A stretch of 64,000 nucleotides of DNA from Poriferisodalis sp965203655 (lineage in GTDB: Bacteria; Actinomycetota; Acidimicrobiia; Acidimicrobiales; Poriferisodalaceae), in contig NZ_CBDBDD010000004.1 of assembly GCF_965203655.1 (NCBI RefSeq), positions 124,001 through 188,000 of the forward strand. Direction: 5' to 3'. Positions 16,245 to 26,435 of the stretch are shown one piece after another. How positions within the stretch are numbered: position 1 is the stretch's first letter; each line of letters opens with the position of its first letter. The notes below the pieces were generated by a model that saw only the letters and a list, made by a program, of their open reading frames with translations, made no database searches and had not been told where the DNA came from. The translations under genes were made by a program, and so were the position numbers.

Positions 16245-16603
16245 CGACGCTCGTAGTTCTCTCCGTCATCCTGATCGGGCTGTTCATCGCCGGTCTCGCG
16301 TTCTACCTGTTCGTGGTGGGCAGCCAGCTCACCCGGATCGCCGGGCTGCTCGAGGAGTGCGCGCAGCTCGTGTGGAAGATCAAGTCCGACGCCGAAGCGG
16401 TCGAGCCGGGTGTCGAACGCATCAACCACACCAGCGGCGTCATTGCCGGCGCCTTGCCGCTGCTGTACGGCATGGCTGAGGGCATCGTGGCCGGCGCCAC
16501 CTACGAGCCCGATCCCGAGCCACGCGAGCCGTCGCCGGCCCGGCCGGCCATGGGCACGCGCCGCAGCCGCTTCCACGAAGCCGTCGGCTATCAGCCCGAG
16601 TAG
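16241..16603 (+). CDS. small single-span membrane protein 5 of the cox operon
   Basis: This 120-aa protein is the last gene of the operon and overlaps gene 4 by four bases. The hydrophobic segment LVVLSVILIGLFIAGLAFYL (about 4-23) is followed by a helix (LTRIAGLLEECAQLVWKIK) and a second, weaker apolar patch (GVIAGALPLLYGMAEGIVAGA). A Pro/Glu/Arg-rich tail follows. It is the longest of the five. It converges with a gene on the other strand ten bases later. Confidence 0.8.
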   Translation: MTTLVVLSVILIGLFIAGLAFYLFVVGSQLTRIAGLLEECAQLVWKIKSDAEAVEPGVERINHTSGVIAGALPLLYGMAEGIVAGATYEPDPEPREPSPARPAMGTRRSRFHEAVGYQPE

Positions 16604-16613
16604 CCGGCGGCGT

Positions 16614-17081
16614 TCAGGTCGAGTCCTCTTCGGGGGGCTGGGCAGATGAGCCGCTCGGGTCGCGGGTGGTGGTGAGCGGTCCCGCAGTGGGCGCTCGATA
16701 GCTGCCGATCCACTCGTCTTCCCATTTCTGGTCGTACTGGTCGGGCGCGCAGCCGGGCCGGTAGACGGCGATCAGCTCACGGGCGATCTGGGCACGGTGC
16801 GAGCGCAGACCGCCGGGCACCTCGTAGGTGCAGATGTGCAGGTTCCACTTGTTGCCGGCCCGCTGCTCCCAGCACTTCGCCCGCGGGTGGCTGAAGGGCA
16901 GCCCGGCTTGCGTCAGGTTGTCGGCATGGTCCACGTCGATGACCGCGTAGTCGTGGGGGCGGTTCTGCGGGTCGGCCCGGTACAGGATCGCGTAGACGGC
17001 TGCGGCGGCGGGCGGGGTCCACCCGCCCAGCACCCGCGGCCCCTCGAAGGGGTAGCCGGCGAGCGAACCAAGTCGGATCAT
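16614..17081 (-). CDS. hypothetical protein of the cox accessory operon
   Basis: This 155-aa protein is not recognised. The body (about 1-125) looks globular with mixed strands, for example GGWTPPAAAAVYAILYRAD, HDYAVIDVDHADNL and WNLHICTYEVPGG. The tail is Pro/Ser/Thr/Glu-rich. Two cysteines (KCWEQ, HICTYE) and several histidines could bind metal, but no motif is clear. Its start codon lies inside a 14-base tandem repeat. It is the last gene of the minus-strand operon that includes coxD and coxE. Confidence 0.7.
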   Translation of the reverse strand: MIRLGSLAGYPFEGPRVLGGWTPPAAAAVYAILYRADPQNRPHDYAVIDVDHADNLTQAGLPFSHPRAKCWEQRAGNKWNLHICTYEVPGGLRSHRAQIARELIAVYRPGCAPDQYDQKWEDEWIGSYRAPTAGPLTTTRDPSGSSAQPPEEDST

Positions 17082-17137
17082 TGGGGCCGGATCATCGGGG
17101 CCGCATCATCGGGGCCGGATCATTGGGGCCGCATCAC
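17074..17137. repeat. 14-base tandem repeat, four copies plus a partial fifth
   Basis: The unit CGGATCATTGGGGC repeats at 17074, 17088, 17102 and 17116 with one or two changes (T/C at position 9, G/C at position 3). A broken fifth copy starts at 17130. On the minus strand each unit carries an ATG. The array fills the whole gap between the stop of the 94-aa gene and the start of the 155-aa gene, and the functional ATG (17081) is the last unit's. Copy-number change would alter spacing but not the downstream frame. Confidence 0.85.
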
Positions 17138-17418
17138 TCGTCGAACCCCATCTCGTCCTCGCCGATCACCTCGGCACGGGTCATCGGCCAGGCGGGGAGG
17201 TCCGCTGTCTCGACGGCGGCAGCGAACGCCGCCATGGCCGTTTCGACGGCTTGGTCGGAGCTCTCGGCCTCCACGACGATCTGGGCGCCGTAGGCCATCG
17301 CACCGACGCCGGATGCGATGCCTTCGAGCGGTGCCACAGCATCGGCCAGCGCGACTACCTCATCCAGTTCGACGGGGCGGTCGCCCTCGGCCTGGATGGA
17401 AACGCTCCACCGGCTCAT
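17134..17418 (-). CDS. small hypothetical protein downstream of coxE
   Basis: This 94-aa protein starts at MSRWSVSIQAEGDRPV; the longer in-frame start at 17523 would overlap coxE. The pattern is a strand, a helix (ELDEVVALADAVAP), two strands (ASGVGAMAYGAQIVVEAES), a second helix (DQAVETAMAAFAAAVETA) and a last strand, which fits a ferredoxin-like alpha-beta sandwich. It ends in an acidic tail. The function is unknown. It lies 34 bases after coxE and belongs to the same operon. Confidence 0.72.
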   Translation of the reverse strand: MSRWSVSIQAEGDRPVELDEVVALADAVAPLEGIASGVGAMAYGAQIVVEAESSDQAVETAMAAFAAAVETADLPAWPMTRAEVIGEDEMGFDE

Positions 17419-17452
17419 CGTCCGCGCCTCCCGGAGACCCATCGCACCAGGA

Positions 17453-18589
17453 TCACCCGATGTGGGCCAGCCTGGCAGCAAACGACTCCAGGCTCGCAAT
17501 GTCGTGACCGGATTCGAGGTCATCGATGAACGGACCGGCGGCCATCATCCCGAGCGTGCTCGGCGGGGAATCCGCGTGGTCGCCGACAAGCGGGTTCATC
17601 CAGATGATCCGGTGGCAGAGCCGGCTCAGGCGTTCCATCGCGTCTGCGAGTGCGGCAGGCGCGCCCCGGTCCAGTCCGTCAGAGCAGATGACGACGGTGG
17701 CGCCGCGGCTGAGCCCCTTGCGACCCCACCGGCGGATGAACGCGTCCAGCGATGCGCCGATCTGGGTGCCCCCGTCCCAGTCGAGGACGCGGCCAGCGGC
17801 CAGCTTCATGGCGTCGTCGGGGTTGCGCCGGTCCAGCGCCGGCGTGATGCGGGTCAGCCGGGTGCCGAAGCAGAACACCTCCACCTTCTGGGCTGCACGG
17901 TGCATCGAGTACGCGAACTGCAGCAGGTTGCGTGAGTGATCGGCCATCGACCCCGAGACGTCGAGTATCAGCACCAGCGGGCGGGGACGCTCGGCTCTGC
18001 TCAGGCGATGCAGCGCCGGGGCGGCGTGGCTGAGCCGCATGGCGTCGCGTGCCATGCGGCGGATGTCGAGGCGTGCCCCCGACGGGTCGGTACGGCGGCG
18101 CCTGGTGCGGCGGCGCGGCGGTTCGAGCCGGATCTGCGCCATGATCCGTCGCAGAGCGGCCAGCTCTGCCGGTGTGCACTCGGCGAAGCGTTTGTCGCGC
18201 CGGATCTCGACCCCGGAGGCTTGCCGACCGAGCACCATCGGCCGGTCGTCGCCCACCTCGGAGCCGGGCTCGCTGTCGGGCACATTCAGCGTGCTGCTGA
18301 GGCCCTGCGAGATCGGCTCGGCGGCGAAGGGCTCGGCACCTGGCGGGGGAGCCTGCCCCAAGAAGTACCTGCGAAACACCTCGTCGTAGGGAGGGAGGTG
18401 GTCCCGGCGATGGACCAGCGTCGTGCGGCCGCTCCAGTAGACGTCTTCGAGGTCGCTGGGCGTGAGCTCCGCGACCGCGGAGCAGAACATGACGACGTCG
18501 TCGGCGCCTACCGGCAGGCCTTCGTCTCGCAATGCATGGCCGAATCCGACAAGCCGCTCGACGATCTCGGGGGATTCGCTGTCAGGCAT
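17453..18589 (-). CDS. coxE: VWA-domain CO dehydrogenase maturation protein (CoxE)
   Basis: This 378-aa protein has an N-terminal CoxE-type helical region (FGHALRDEGLPVGADDVVMFC) and an Arg-rich middle (PPRRRTRRRRT, about 158-168). Its C-terminal von Willebrand A domain has the metal site DVSGSMADHS (D210, S212, S214), and DGGTQIGASL supplies the later MIDAS residue. CoxE works with the AAA+ protein CoxD in building the Cu-S-Mo site. ATG 18589 has an AAGG upstream; the TTG at 18607 is less likely. It follows coxD by 63 bases. Confidence 0.93.
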   Translation of the reverse strand: MPDSESPEIVERLVGFGHALRDEGLPVGADDVVMFCSAVAELTPSDLEDVYWSGRTTLVHRRDHLPPYDEVFRRYFLGQAPPPGAEPFAAEPISQGLSSTLNVPDSEPGSEVGDDRPMVLGRQASGVEIRRDKRFAECTPAELAALRRIMAQIRLEPPRRRTRRRRTDPSGARLDIRRMARDAMRLSHAAPALHRLSRAERPRPLVLILDVSGSMADHSRNLLQFAYSMHRAAQKVEVFCFGTRLTRITPALDRRNPDDAMKLAAGRVLDWDGGTQIGASLDAFIRRWGRKGLSRGATVVICSDGLDRGAPAALADAMERLSRLCHRIIWMNPLVGDHADSPPSTLGMMAAGPFIDDLESGHDIASLESFAARLAHIG

Positions 18590-18652
18590 CTGCCACGACC
18601 TTGTCAAGGTCGGGCTCGATGCCCGTGTCGAGCATTGGCGACAACACCGATG

Positions 18653-19549
18653 TCAGACATCGGCGACGACACGGTCCAGCTCGGCCTCGACGAGTTCGAG
18701 GTCGTCACGGTCCTTGATGACCGCGCCGATCGTGTCGGCTGCAGCCGGTGCGTCGAGGTCGCCGGTGCCCAGCACGCCCAGCGCATCCACCCAGTCCAGC
18801 GTCTCGGCGACGCCCGGCGGCTTGGCCAAATCCATGTCGCGCAGTCGCTGGACAGCGGCGACGACCTTGCGGGCGAGGGTCTCGACGGCATCTGGCGCAC
18901 GCAGGCGCACGATCTCGATCTCCTCGTCGAAGCTGGGATAGCCGATCCAGTGGTAGAGGCACCGTCGCTTGAGGGCGTCGTGCAGTTCCCGTGTGCGATT
19001 CGAGGTCAGCACGACGAGCGGTCGGCTGGCCGCTGCGATGGTGCCGATCTCGGGGATCGTGATCTGGAAGTCCGACAGCAGCTCCAGCAGGAACGCTTCG
19101 AACTCGTCGTCGGCCCGGTCGATCTCGTCGATGAGCAGCACCGCATCGCTGCCGGCCCTGATGGCCGACAGCAGCGGCCGCTCGATGAGGAAGTCCGAAC
19201 CGTAGAGGCCGCTGACGGCTTCGGCGTCGGTCAGCTCGCTCTCCGACAGCGCCCTGACGTGCAGCATCTGGCGTGCGTAGTCCCACTCGTACAGCGCTTG
19301 GTAGGTGTCGATTCCCTCGTAACACTGCAGGCGGATGAGCTGCCGCCCGCCGATCTGCGCGAGGCACTTGGCCATCTCGGTCTTGCCGACGCCGACTTCG
19401 CCTTCGAGCAGGATCGGCCGACCCAACCGCATGCCGATGAGCGTCGCAGTGGCCAGCCCGCGGCTAGCGAGGTAGCCGGCCGAGCGCAGCTGTGCCTGGA
19501 GGTCAGCAACGCTTGCCGGGGTCTCGCTGGGGGGCTGGTCGCTCACCAT
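18653..19549 (-). CDS. coxD: MoxR-type AAA+ ATPase (CoxD)
   Basis: This 298-aa AAA+ ATPase has Walker A GEVGVGKT (50-57), Walker B AVLLIDEIDRAD, sensor-1 LVVLTSNRTRELHDALKRR and a C-terminal lid. The block LIRLQCYEGIDTYQALYEWDY is typical of CoxD. CoxD is required for introducing sulfur and copper into the CoxL cofactor. ATG 19549 (MVSDQPPSE) was chosen; the frame runs further upstream but without family similarity. It is transcribed before coxE. Confidence 0.94.
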   Translation of the reverse strand: MVSDQPPSETPASVADLQAQLRSAGYLASRGLATATLIGMRLGRPILLEGEVGVGKTEMAKCLAQIGGRQLIRLQCYEGIDTYQALYEWDYARQMLHVRALSESELTDAEAVSGLYGSDFLIERPLLSAIRAGSDAVLLIDEIDRADDEFEAFLLELLSDFQITIPEIGTIAAASRPLVVLTSNRTRELHDALKRRCLYHWIGYPSFDEEIEIVRLRAPDAVETLARKVVAAVQRLRDMDLAKPPGVAETLDWVDALGVLGTGDLDAPAAADTIGAVIKDRDDLELVEAELDRVVADV

Positions 19550-19572
19550 TCGAGCCCGGGTTGACGCCGGCC

Positions 19573-19854
19573 TCAGTCCCCTGGTGCGGGACCGAGGACC
19601 AGGTCGCGCAGCGATCCGCCGTCGGGCGATGACTTGCCCTCGCGCTCGAGCAGCCGCCGCCATGACGTGGCGATGTCCTCGTCGCCGTCAGCGAAGCCCT
19701 CAAATGTGAAATGGCGCGCGTTGCGGCAGATCTTGGCGTTGCTCAGCCCCGCGTCGGGATCGCCGCCGTCGTCTGCCTGCCAGACGTCAGTCAGGACAGG
19801 CTGCGGTTCGGCGCCGGTGTTCGACAGCGCAGGCACCGGATCGGTCGATGTCAC
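19573..19854 (-). CDS. small hypothetical protein leading the coxDE operon
   Basis: This 93-aa reading frame starts from GTG 19854 (MTSTDPVPALSN); the frame is open well upstream, so the start is uncertain. It contains VLTDVWQADDGGDPDAGLSN and NAKICRNARHFTFEGFADGDEDIATSWRRLL. There is no recognisable domain and a single cysteine. It ends 23 bases before coxD on the same strand, with GC-typical codon use. Probably co-transcribed with coxDE. Confidence 0.6.
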   Translation of the reverse strand: MTSTDPVPALSNTGAEPQPVLTDVWQADDGGDPDAGLSNAKICRNARHFTFEGFADGDEDIATSWRRLLEREGKSSPDGGSLRDLVLGPAPGD

Positions 19855-20021
19855 CGACCCGATAGTAGCCGCAGGCACAAAATCCCGATCAGATGCGCTT
19901 GCGCACGAGCTCGAGTCTGTGACTCTGCGTCGTCGAGACCGCAGGCCTGCCCGGTGATTCCCTAGCGTTGCGGATCGTGCGGACTCACCCGCGTGGCTCC
20001 CGTTAGGCGAGGAAGGGCGGC

Positions 20022-20936
20022 ATGAGCGGCCAAGATTGGACTGCTGATCGCATTCCGGAGCAGTCCGGGCGGGTGGCGGTGGTGACCGGCGCCAATTCTG
20101 GCAATGGTCTGGAGACGGCGAGGGCCCTGGCCGGTCGGGGGGCGCTGGTGGTGCTCGCCGTGCGAGACCTTGCCAAGGGCGAGGCAGCAGTTGCCGACAT
20201 TGCGGCGGATCACCCGGCGAGCCGATTGGAGCTCGTCGAGCTCGACCTGGCGTGGCTGGACTCGGTGCGTCGCGCCGCCGCTGAGCTGCGAGACCGCTTC
20301 GAGCGCATCGACCTGCTCGTGAACAACGCAGGGGTGTTTCACACGCCACGGCGGCAGACCAGCGACGGATTCGAGATCCGTATGGGCACCAACCATCTGG
20401 GGCACTTTGCGCTGACAGGTTTGCTGGCGGACCGGATCGTCGCCGTCGAGGGGGCGCGAGTCGTCACGGTCAGCAGCAACGCTCACCGCTACCGCGCCCA
20501 CATCGACTTCGAACGCTTCGGAAGGGAGCAGGATCGCAGCCAATCGGCCGCCTACGGACGGTCGAAGCTGGCCAACTTGCTGTTCACCTACGAGCTGCAG
20601 CGCCGTCTCGAGTCAGCAAGTTCGCCGGCTGCGGCGCTCGCGGCTCATCCAGGCTGGTCCGAGACCGAGATCCTGCGCGACTTCCGGGGCATCCGGTTCA
20701 TCCAGCCGTTGATCGGACCGATGCGAAACAGCGCCGCAACGGGTGCCCTCGCCACGTTGCGGGCCGCGACCGATCCGGCCGCTGCCGGAGGCGAGTTCTA
20801 CGGTCCCGACGGACGCTTCGAGATGCGGGGGCACCCGGTGCTGGTGGGATCCAGCGAACGTGCGCACGACATCGAGCTGCAACGGCAGGTGTGGACGGCG
20901 TCAGAGGACGCCACGGGAGTGACCTTCCCCATCTGA
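20022..20936 (+). CDS. short-chain dehydrogenase (retinol-dehydrogenase-like SDR)
   Basis: This 304-aa protein has the NAD(P) loop TGANSGNG (22-29), NNAG (101-104), active-site S151/S152 in VTVSSNAH, and YGRSK (Y178, K182). It belongs to the WW-oxidoreductase/retinol-dehydrogenase-like SDRs that act on lipidic alcohols and ketones. GGAAGGG precedes the ATG. It converges with the rhodanese gene 14 bases on. The substrate is not inferable. Confidence 0.9.
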   Translation: MSGQDWTADRIPEQSGRVAVVTGANSGNGLETARALAGRGALVVLAVRDLAKGEAAVADIAADHPASRLELVELDLAWLDSVRRAAAELRDRFERIDLLVNNAGVFHTPRRQTSDGFEIRMGTNHLGHFALTGLLADRIVAVEGARVVTVSSNAHRYRAHIDFERFGREQDRSQSAAYGRSKLANLLFTYELQRRLESASSPAAALAAHPGWSETEILRDFRGIRFIQPLIGPMRNSAATGALATLRAATDPAAAGGEFYGPDGRFEMRGHPVLVGSSERAHDIELQRQVWTASEDATGVTFPI

Positions 20937-20950
20937 GCAGGCCTCGCCGA

Positions 20951-21394
20951 TCACGGCGATCGGACGAGTTCGAATCCTTCGTCGAGCCAGCCGATGGCGC
21001 CGCCGATCATCTTCTTGACGGGTCTGCCGAGGCGGGCGAGGCGGACTGCTGCCTTGTCGGCTGCGTTGCAGTGAGGTCCGGCGCAGTACACGACGAACAG
21101 CGTGTCTGGCGGGTACTGCGCCAAGGCTTCCTCGGTGATCGTCGTGTGGTGCATGAATACGGCGCCCGGCACGTGTCCCGCATCGAAGCCCGCTAGGTCG
21201 CTGTTGGTCTGCAGCAGCACGAAGCCCGGTGACCCGCTCTGCATCGCCTCGTTGACGTCCCAGCAGTCGGTCTCGAGTGCGAGCAGGCGCTCGAAGTGCT
21301 CGAGAGCCCGCGCCGGCGGGCCGGCCGGAGTCTCGGTGACGGCGTTCGTGACCGCGTTCGATCCAGTGGCTGGGATCTCGGTTGCAAGGCTCAT
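20951..21394 (-). CDS. rhodanese-like domain protein
   Basis: This 147-aa single rhodanese domain has the active-site loop YCAGPHCNAAD (C104) after an N-terminal extension rich in Ala, Thr and Pro. The second cysteine (C109) in the loop matches rhodanese variants annotated as sulfurtransferases in thiosulfate or persulfide handling. The C-terminus ends PVKKMIGGAIGWLDEGFEL, typical of the fold. It is divergent from the SRPBCC gene. Confidence 0.88.
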   Translation of the reverse strand: MSLATEIPATGSNAVTNAVTETPAGPPARALEHFERLLALETDCWDVNEAMQSGSPGFVLLQTNSDLAGFDAGHVPGAVFMHHTTITEEALAQYPPDTLFVVYCAGPHCNAADKAAVRLARLGRPVKKMIGGAIGWLDEGFELVRSP

Positions 21395-21565
21395 CAGGAT
21401 GCTCGGTCCTCTCGGGTCGTCGGGCCGGGACAGCGTAGTGAGCGACCGACCTGTGCTGGCTGACCTTTCGCGGCGAGCTGCCGGCCCAGGAGTTCCTCGA
21501 AAGCGGTTGCTTGGGAGCGGCGTGTGTACCATCTCGCCGGATTTCATCCCGACAGGAGAGCACCA

Positions 21566-22009
21566 ATGGTTGATACCTCTGCCAGCACCAGCATCGACAT
21601 TGCCGCGAGCCCCGAGGCTGTGCACGGGATCCTGACGGATCTGTCCCGTGTCAGCGAGTTCAGCCCCGAGTGCTACAGGTCCGAATGGGAGGACGGCTCG
21701 ACCGGACCCGAAGTCGGGGCGAAGTTCCGTGGCTACAACGAGGCCGGTGACATGAAGTGGGATGCTGGCTGCGTCGTCGTTGCCGCCGAGCCCGGCCGGG
21801 AGTGGGCGTTCGAGGTTCCCGCCCAGGACGGCCGCAAGACGCTGTGGCGTTATGAGATCGAGGCCACTGACGAAGGGTGCCGGGTCACCGAGAGCTTCGA
21901 CTCGCCGATCCTCGACCAGGAGTTTTTCCAGAAGATGAACCGCCACAGCCTTCTGGTCAACAACATCGCCCAATCGCTGGAGAACCTCAAGGCTGTTGCC
22001 GAGGGCTGA
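21566..22009 (+). CDS. SRPBCC (START-like) family protein
   Basis: This 147-aa polyketide-cyclase/START-like protein opens with the usual strand-helix TSIDIAASPEAVHGILTDLSRVSEFSPEC and contains WAFEVPAQDGRKTLWRYEI and the C-terminal long helix. It binds a hydrophobic ligand in a deep cavity; which one is unknown. The ATG at 21566 is preceded by AGGAG. It converges with the DMSP-lyase-like gene with 15 bases between stops. Confidence 0.87.
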   Translation: MVDTSASTSIDIAASPEAVHGILTDLSRVSEFSPECYRSEWEDGSTGPEVGAKFRGYNEAGDMKWDAGCVVVAAEPGREWAFEVPAQDGRKTLWRYEIEATDEGCRVTESFDSPILDQEFFQKMNRHSLLVNNIAQSLENLKAVAEG

Positions 22010-22024
22010 CAAGGACGAAGGCGG

Positions 22025-22669
22025 TCAGCACGCACCCTCGACAAGCGCGGCGTCGGCCACCACTTCGCCAGTCCAGCAGTAGAGAAGCACTGTCGGCGTC
22101 GCACCGAAATCCTGCTGGTGCGGCTGCCACGATGCGTGGTGCACGGCGTCGCCGGGCCCAGCAATTCGAGGTACGCCGTCGCCGCTGGTGAACGTCGGCT
22201 CGCCGGCCAGCACGTGGTACAGCTCCTCGGCCTCATGGTGGTGGCTGGGGTAGTGCAGGTTCGGCCCCCAGACGCCGATGCCGACCCGCACGGAGCGGTG
22301 CTCGACGATTGACGTCGGGCCGATGAGCTGCACGTAGCCGTAGTTGTCGTGGAATTCCTGGCTCAGCACGCCCCGATAGCCGGCGGTCTGGATCCACGGC
22401 AGCGCCGACGCGAGCGACAAGAGCTCCTTGAGCACCGCATCCACAGCGCCGTCGCCACAGAGCTGGACTGCGTCAAGATGCCGCAACACCGGCAAGTGTC
22501 GGGCTTCGACCACGGCCGGGCTGTGGGCCTCGTCGAGCGCATCGAGCACCGCGGCAACCATCGGGTACTCCGGGACAACCTCACGGCTGCGGTGAAACTC
22601 AGCAATCCGCCGCAGCAGCTCATCAATGACACCCGCCACATCGCAATTGTCCCAGCCGCAGCCAGTCAT
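22025..22669 (-). CDS. DddQ/DddL-type cupin, candidate DMSP lyase
   Basis: This 214-aa cupin has a helical N-terminus and a C-terminal barrel. Motif 1, YPSHHHEAEELYHVLAG, follows the DMSP-lyase pattern YPxHxHxAxExYxVLxG (ligands H143, H145, E149, Y151). Motif 2 is GPGDAVHHASWQPH. These are the family marks of cupin dimethylsulfoniopropionate lyases, which split DMSP to dimethylsulfide and acrylate. Other cupins can share part of the pattern, so the substrate is probable rather than shown. Upstream in-frame codons make the start uncertain. It is divergent from furA-katG across 144 bases. Confidence 0.78.
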   Translation of the reverse strand: MTGCGWDNCDVAGVIDELLRRIAEFHRSREVVPEYPMVAAVLDALDEAHSPAVVEARHLPVLRHLDAVQLCGDGAVDAVLKELLSLASALPWIQTAGYRGVLSQEFHDNYGYVQLIGPTSIVEHRSVRVGIGVWGPNLHYPSHHHEAEELYHVLAGEPTFTSGDGVPRIAGPGDAVHHASWQPHQQDFGATPTVLLYCWTGEVVADAALVEGAC

Positions 22670-22779
22670 CAGTGCGCATACGGCTTCGCCGGTTCCGCCT
22701 TCCGTCGTGTGGGTGGCGCCGGTCAGCGGACCCAAGACGCGCTCGCTGGCGGCCCGGCGATTTTTGCTCAGTGCTGGTT

Positions 22780-22813
22780 TTAGACTTAGTCCAGAATCTG
22801 ATATAGTCGACAC
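22780..22813 (+). promoter_or_regulatory. furA promoter with twin palindromes
   Basis: An AT-rich island in GC-rich DNA contains a -35-like TTAGAC (22780-22785), a 16-base spacer and a -10 TATAGT (22802-22807). The spacer is filled by two adjacent 9-base palindromes, GACTTAGTC (22783-22791) and CAGAATCTG (22792-22800). Only six bases lie between the -10 and the furA ATG, and no Shine-Dalgarno is seen, so the message is probably leaderless, as reported for mycobacterial furA. The palindromes are a likely Fur operator. Confidence 0.65.
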
Positions 22814-23254
22814 ATGCCTCAGGACACCGTGCAGATGCTGCGGGACCGTGGGATCCAGGTGACCGCGCAGCGGTTGGCGGTGCTCAACGCCGTGTCTGCC
22901 CGACCTCATGCCGCTGCTGACGATCTGGTCGGCGATGTGCGTGCCAGTATCGGGTCAGTATCCAGACAGGCAGTATTCGACGCCTTGGCCATGTTGACCG
23001 AAGAAGGTCTGATCCGGCGCATCCAGCCGGCACGGTCGGCGGCCCGATACGAGGACCGGGTCGACGACAACCACCACCACTTGGTGTGCCGAGGCTGCGG
23101 CCGGATGGTCGACGTCGACTGTGCTGTGGGGTACCGGCCGTGCCTCGAGGCCGCCGAAGACCACGGCTTCACGATCGACGAGGCCGAGGTCATCTACTGG
23201 GGTATCTGCCCGGTATGTCAGGCAGAGCCCGCTGTCGCCGGGAGCTCTGCATGA
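22814..23254 (+). CDS. furA: Fur-family repressor (FurA type)
   Basis: This 146-aa metalloregulator has an N-terminal winged helix (ITAQRLAVLNAV-like start, SRQAVFDALAMLTEEGLI) and a metal-binding C-terminal domain with HHH (87-89), CRGC (C92, C95) and CPVC (C132, C135). The gene lies directly upstream of katG, which is the standard actinobacterial furA-katG arrangement in which FurA represses catalase-peroxidase and itself. The palindromic promoter upstream fits autoregulation. Confidence 0.93.
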   Translation: MPQDTVQMLRDRGIQVTAQRLAVLNAVSARPHAAADDLVGDVRASIGSVSRQAVFDALAMLTEEGLIRRIQPARSAARYEDRVDDNHHHLVCRGCGRMVDVDCAVGYRPCLEAAEDHGFTIDEAEVIYWGICPVCQAEPAVAGSSA

Positions 23255-23309
23255 CGACGGCACTCTCCATCCACCGATCCATTCCACAACCATCAAGGAG
23301 CAAGACAAA

Positions 23310-25526
<2,217 letters not shown>

Positions 25527-25574
25527 GTCACGCCGCCGAGCGCGGCACTACGTTGGGCGGCGGGGGATGAACCC

Positions 25575-26408
25575 ATGACCGAACGCCCGCGACCGCTCAT
25601 GATCGGCGCCACGGCAGCCGATCCGAAGCGTGCCGTCTTCATCTGGAACGCCATCCGCAAGTACTTCAACGAGGCCGGCCTCGAGACGGAGTACGCGCTG
25701 TATTCCACCTACGACGCGCTGTGTGGAGCGGTGCTGGATGGTCACGTCGACATCGCGTGGAACGCTCCGATGGCCCACGCCCAGCTGCTGCTTCAGTCGC
25801 CGGGCACATGTCGGACGCTGGCGATGCGCGACACCGACGAGGATGTCCACTCGCTGATCGTCGCCCGGGACGCCGCCGCCATCGCCGACCTCGACGACTT
25901 GCGCGGGCGACGGCTCGCCTTGGGCGTGGACATCTCGAGCGAGCTGTACCTGCTGCCCGTGGCGCAGCTCGCCGAAGACGGCTTCGACATCCGGTCCGAT
26001 TGCGAACTCGTCGAGCTCGAGCCCACCGAGTACTCCAACCTGCAGATGTGGGTGGACGACCGGGCGATCTTCGGGGCCGTCATGGACGGCCGAGCCGACG
26101 CCGGGGTGATCTTCGAGCCGTGGCTCGGCTACCTGCTGCGCCGCCACGAGCTGGTGCCCGACGACATCGTCGAGGTGTGGCGCACACGCCCGTACTGCCA
26201 TTGCGCCTTCACGTCCAGTCCTGGCCTGAGCGATGAGACCAGCGAACGGTTCACCGAGCTGCTCGTGGCGATGGACCCCGACGACCCTGACATCGCAGAG
26301 ATGATGCGCATGGAGCACCTCACCAAGTGGGTGCGAGCCACCGACGACGGCTGGACCGACCTCATGACTGCCGTCGAAGACGCCGACCTCGTCGGCAAGA
26401 TCTTCTAG
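25575..26408 (+). CDS. PhnD-like substrate-binding-fold protein without signal peptide
   Basis: This 277-aa protein has a periplasmic binding protein type 2 fold of the PhnD/phosphonate group: IGATAADPKRAVFIWN, YDALCGAVLDGHVDIAWNAPMAHA, LRGRRLALG and ADAGVIFEPWLGYL. Unlike transporter components it starts directly with the mature fold, with no signal peptide, lipobox or membrane span. No permease or ATPase gene adjoins it. It may be a cytosolic enzyme or ligand sensor. It precedes an LLM oxidoreductase by 27 bases and is probably co-transcribed with it. Confidence 0.8.
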   Translation: MTERPRPLMIGATAADPKRAVFIWNAIRKYFNEAGLETEYALYSTYDALCGAVLDGHVDIAWNAPMAHAQLLLQSPGTCRTLAMRDTDEDVHSLIVARDAAAIADLDDLRGRRLALGVDISSELYLLPVAQLAEDGFDIRSDCELVELEPTEYSNLQMWVDDRAIFGAVMDGRADAGVIFEPWLGYLLRRHELVPDDIVEVWRTRPYCHCAFTSSPGLSDETSERFTELLVAMDPDDPDIAEMMRMEHLTKWVRATDDGWTDLMTAVEDADLVGKIF

Positions 26409-26435
26409 ATCTCCCCAAGAGGAAAGGCATCTGAC

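Noticed and set aside
17074..17137. CRISPR array
   Set aside because: The repeats are 14 bases long, directly abutting with no spacers, and no cas genes are present.
18589..18607. TTG start for coxE six codons upstream
   Set aside because: The ATG at 18589 has an AAGG at the right distance and the family similarity starts there.
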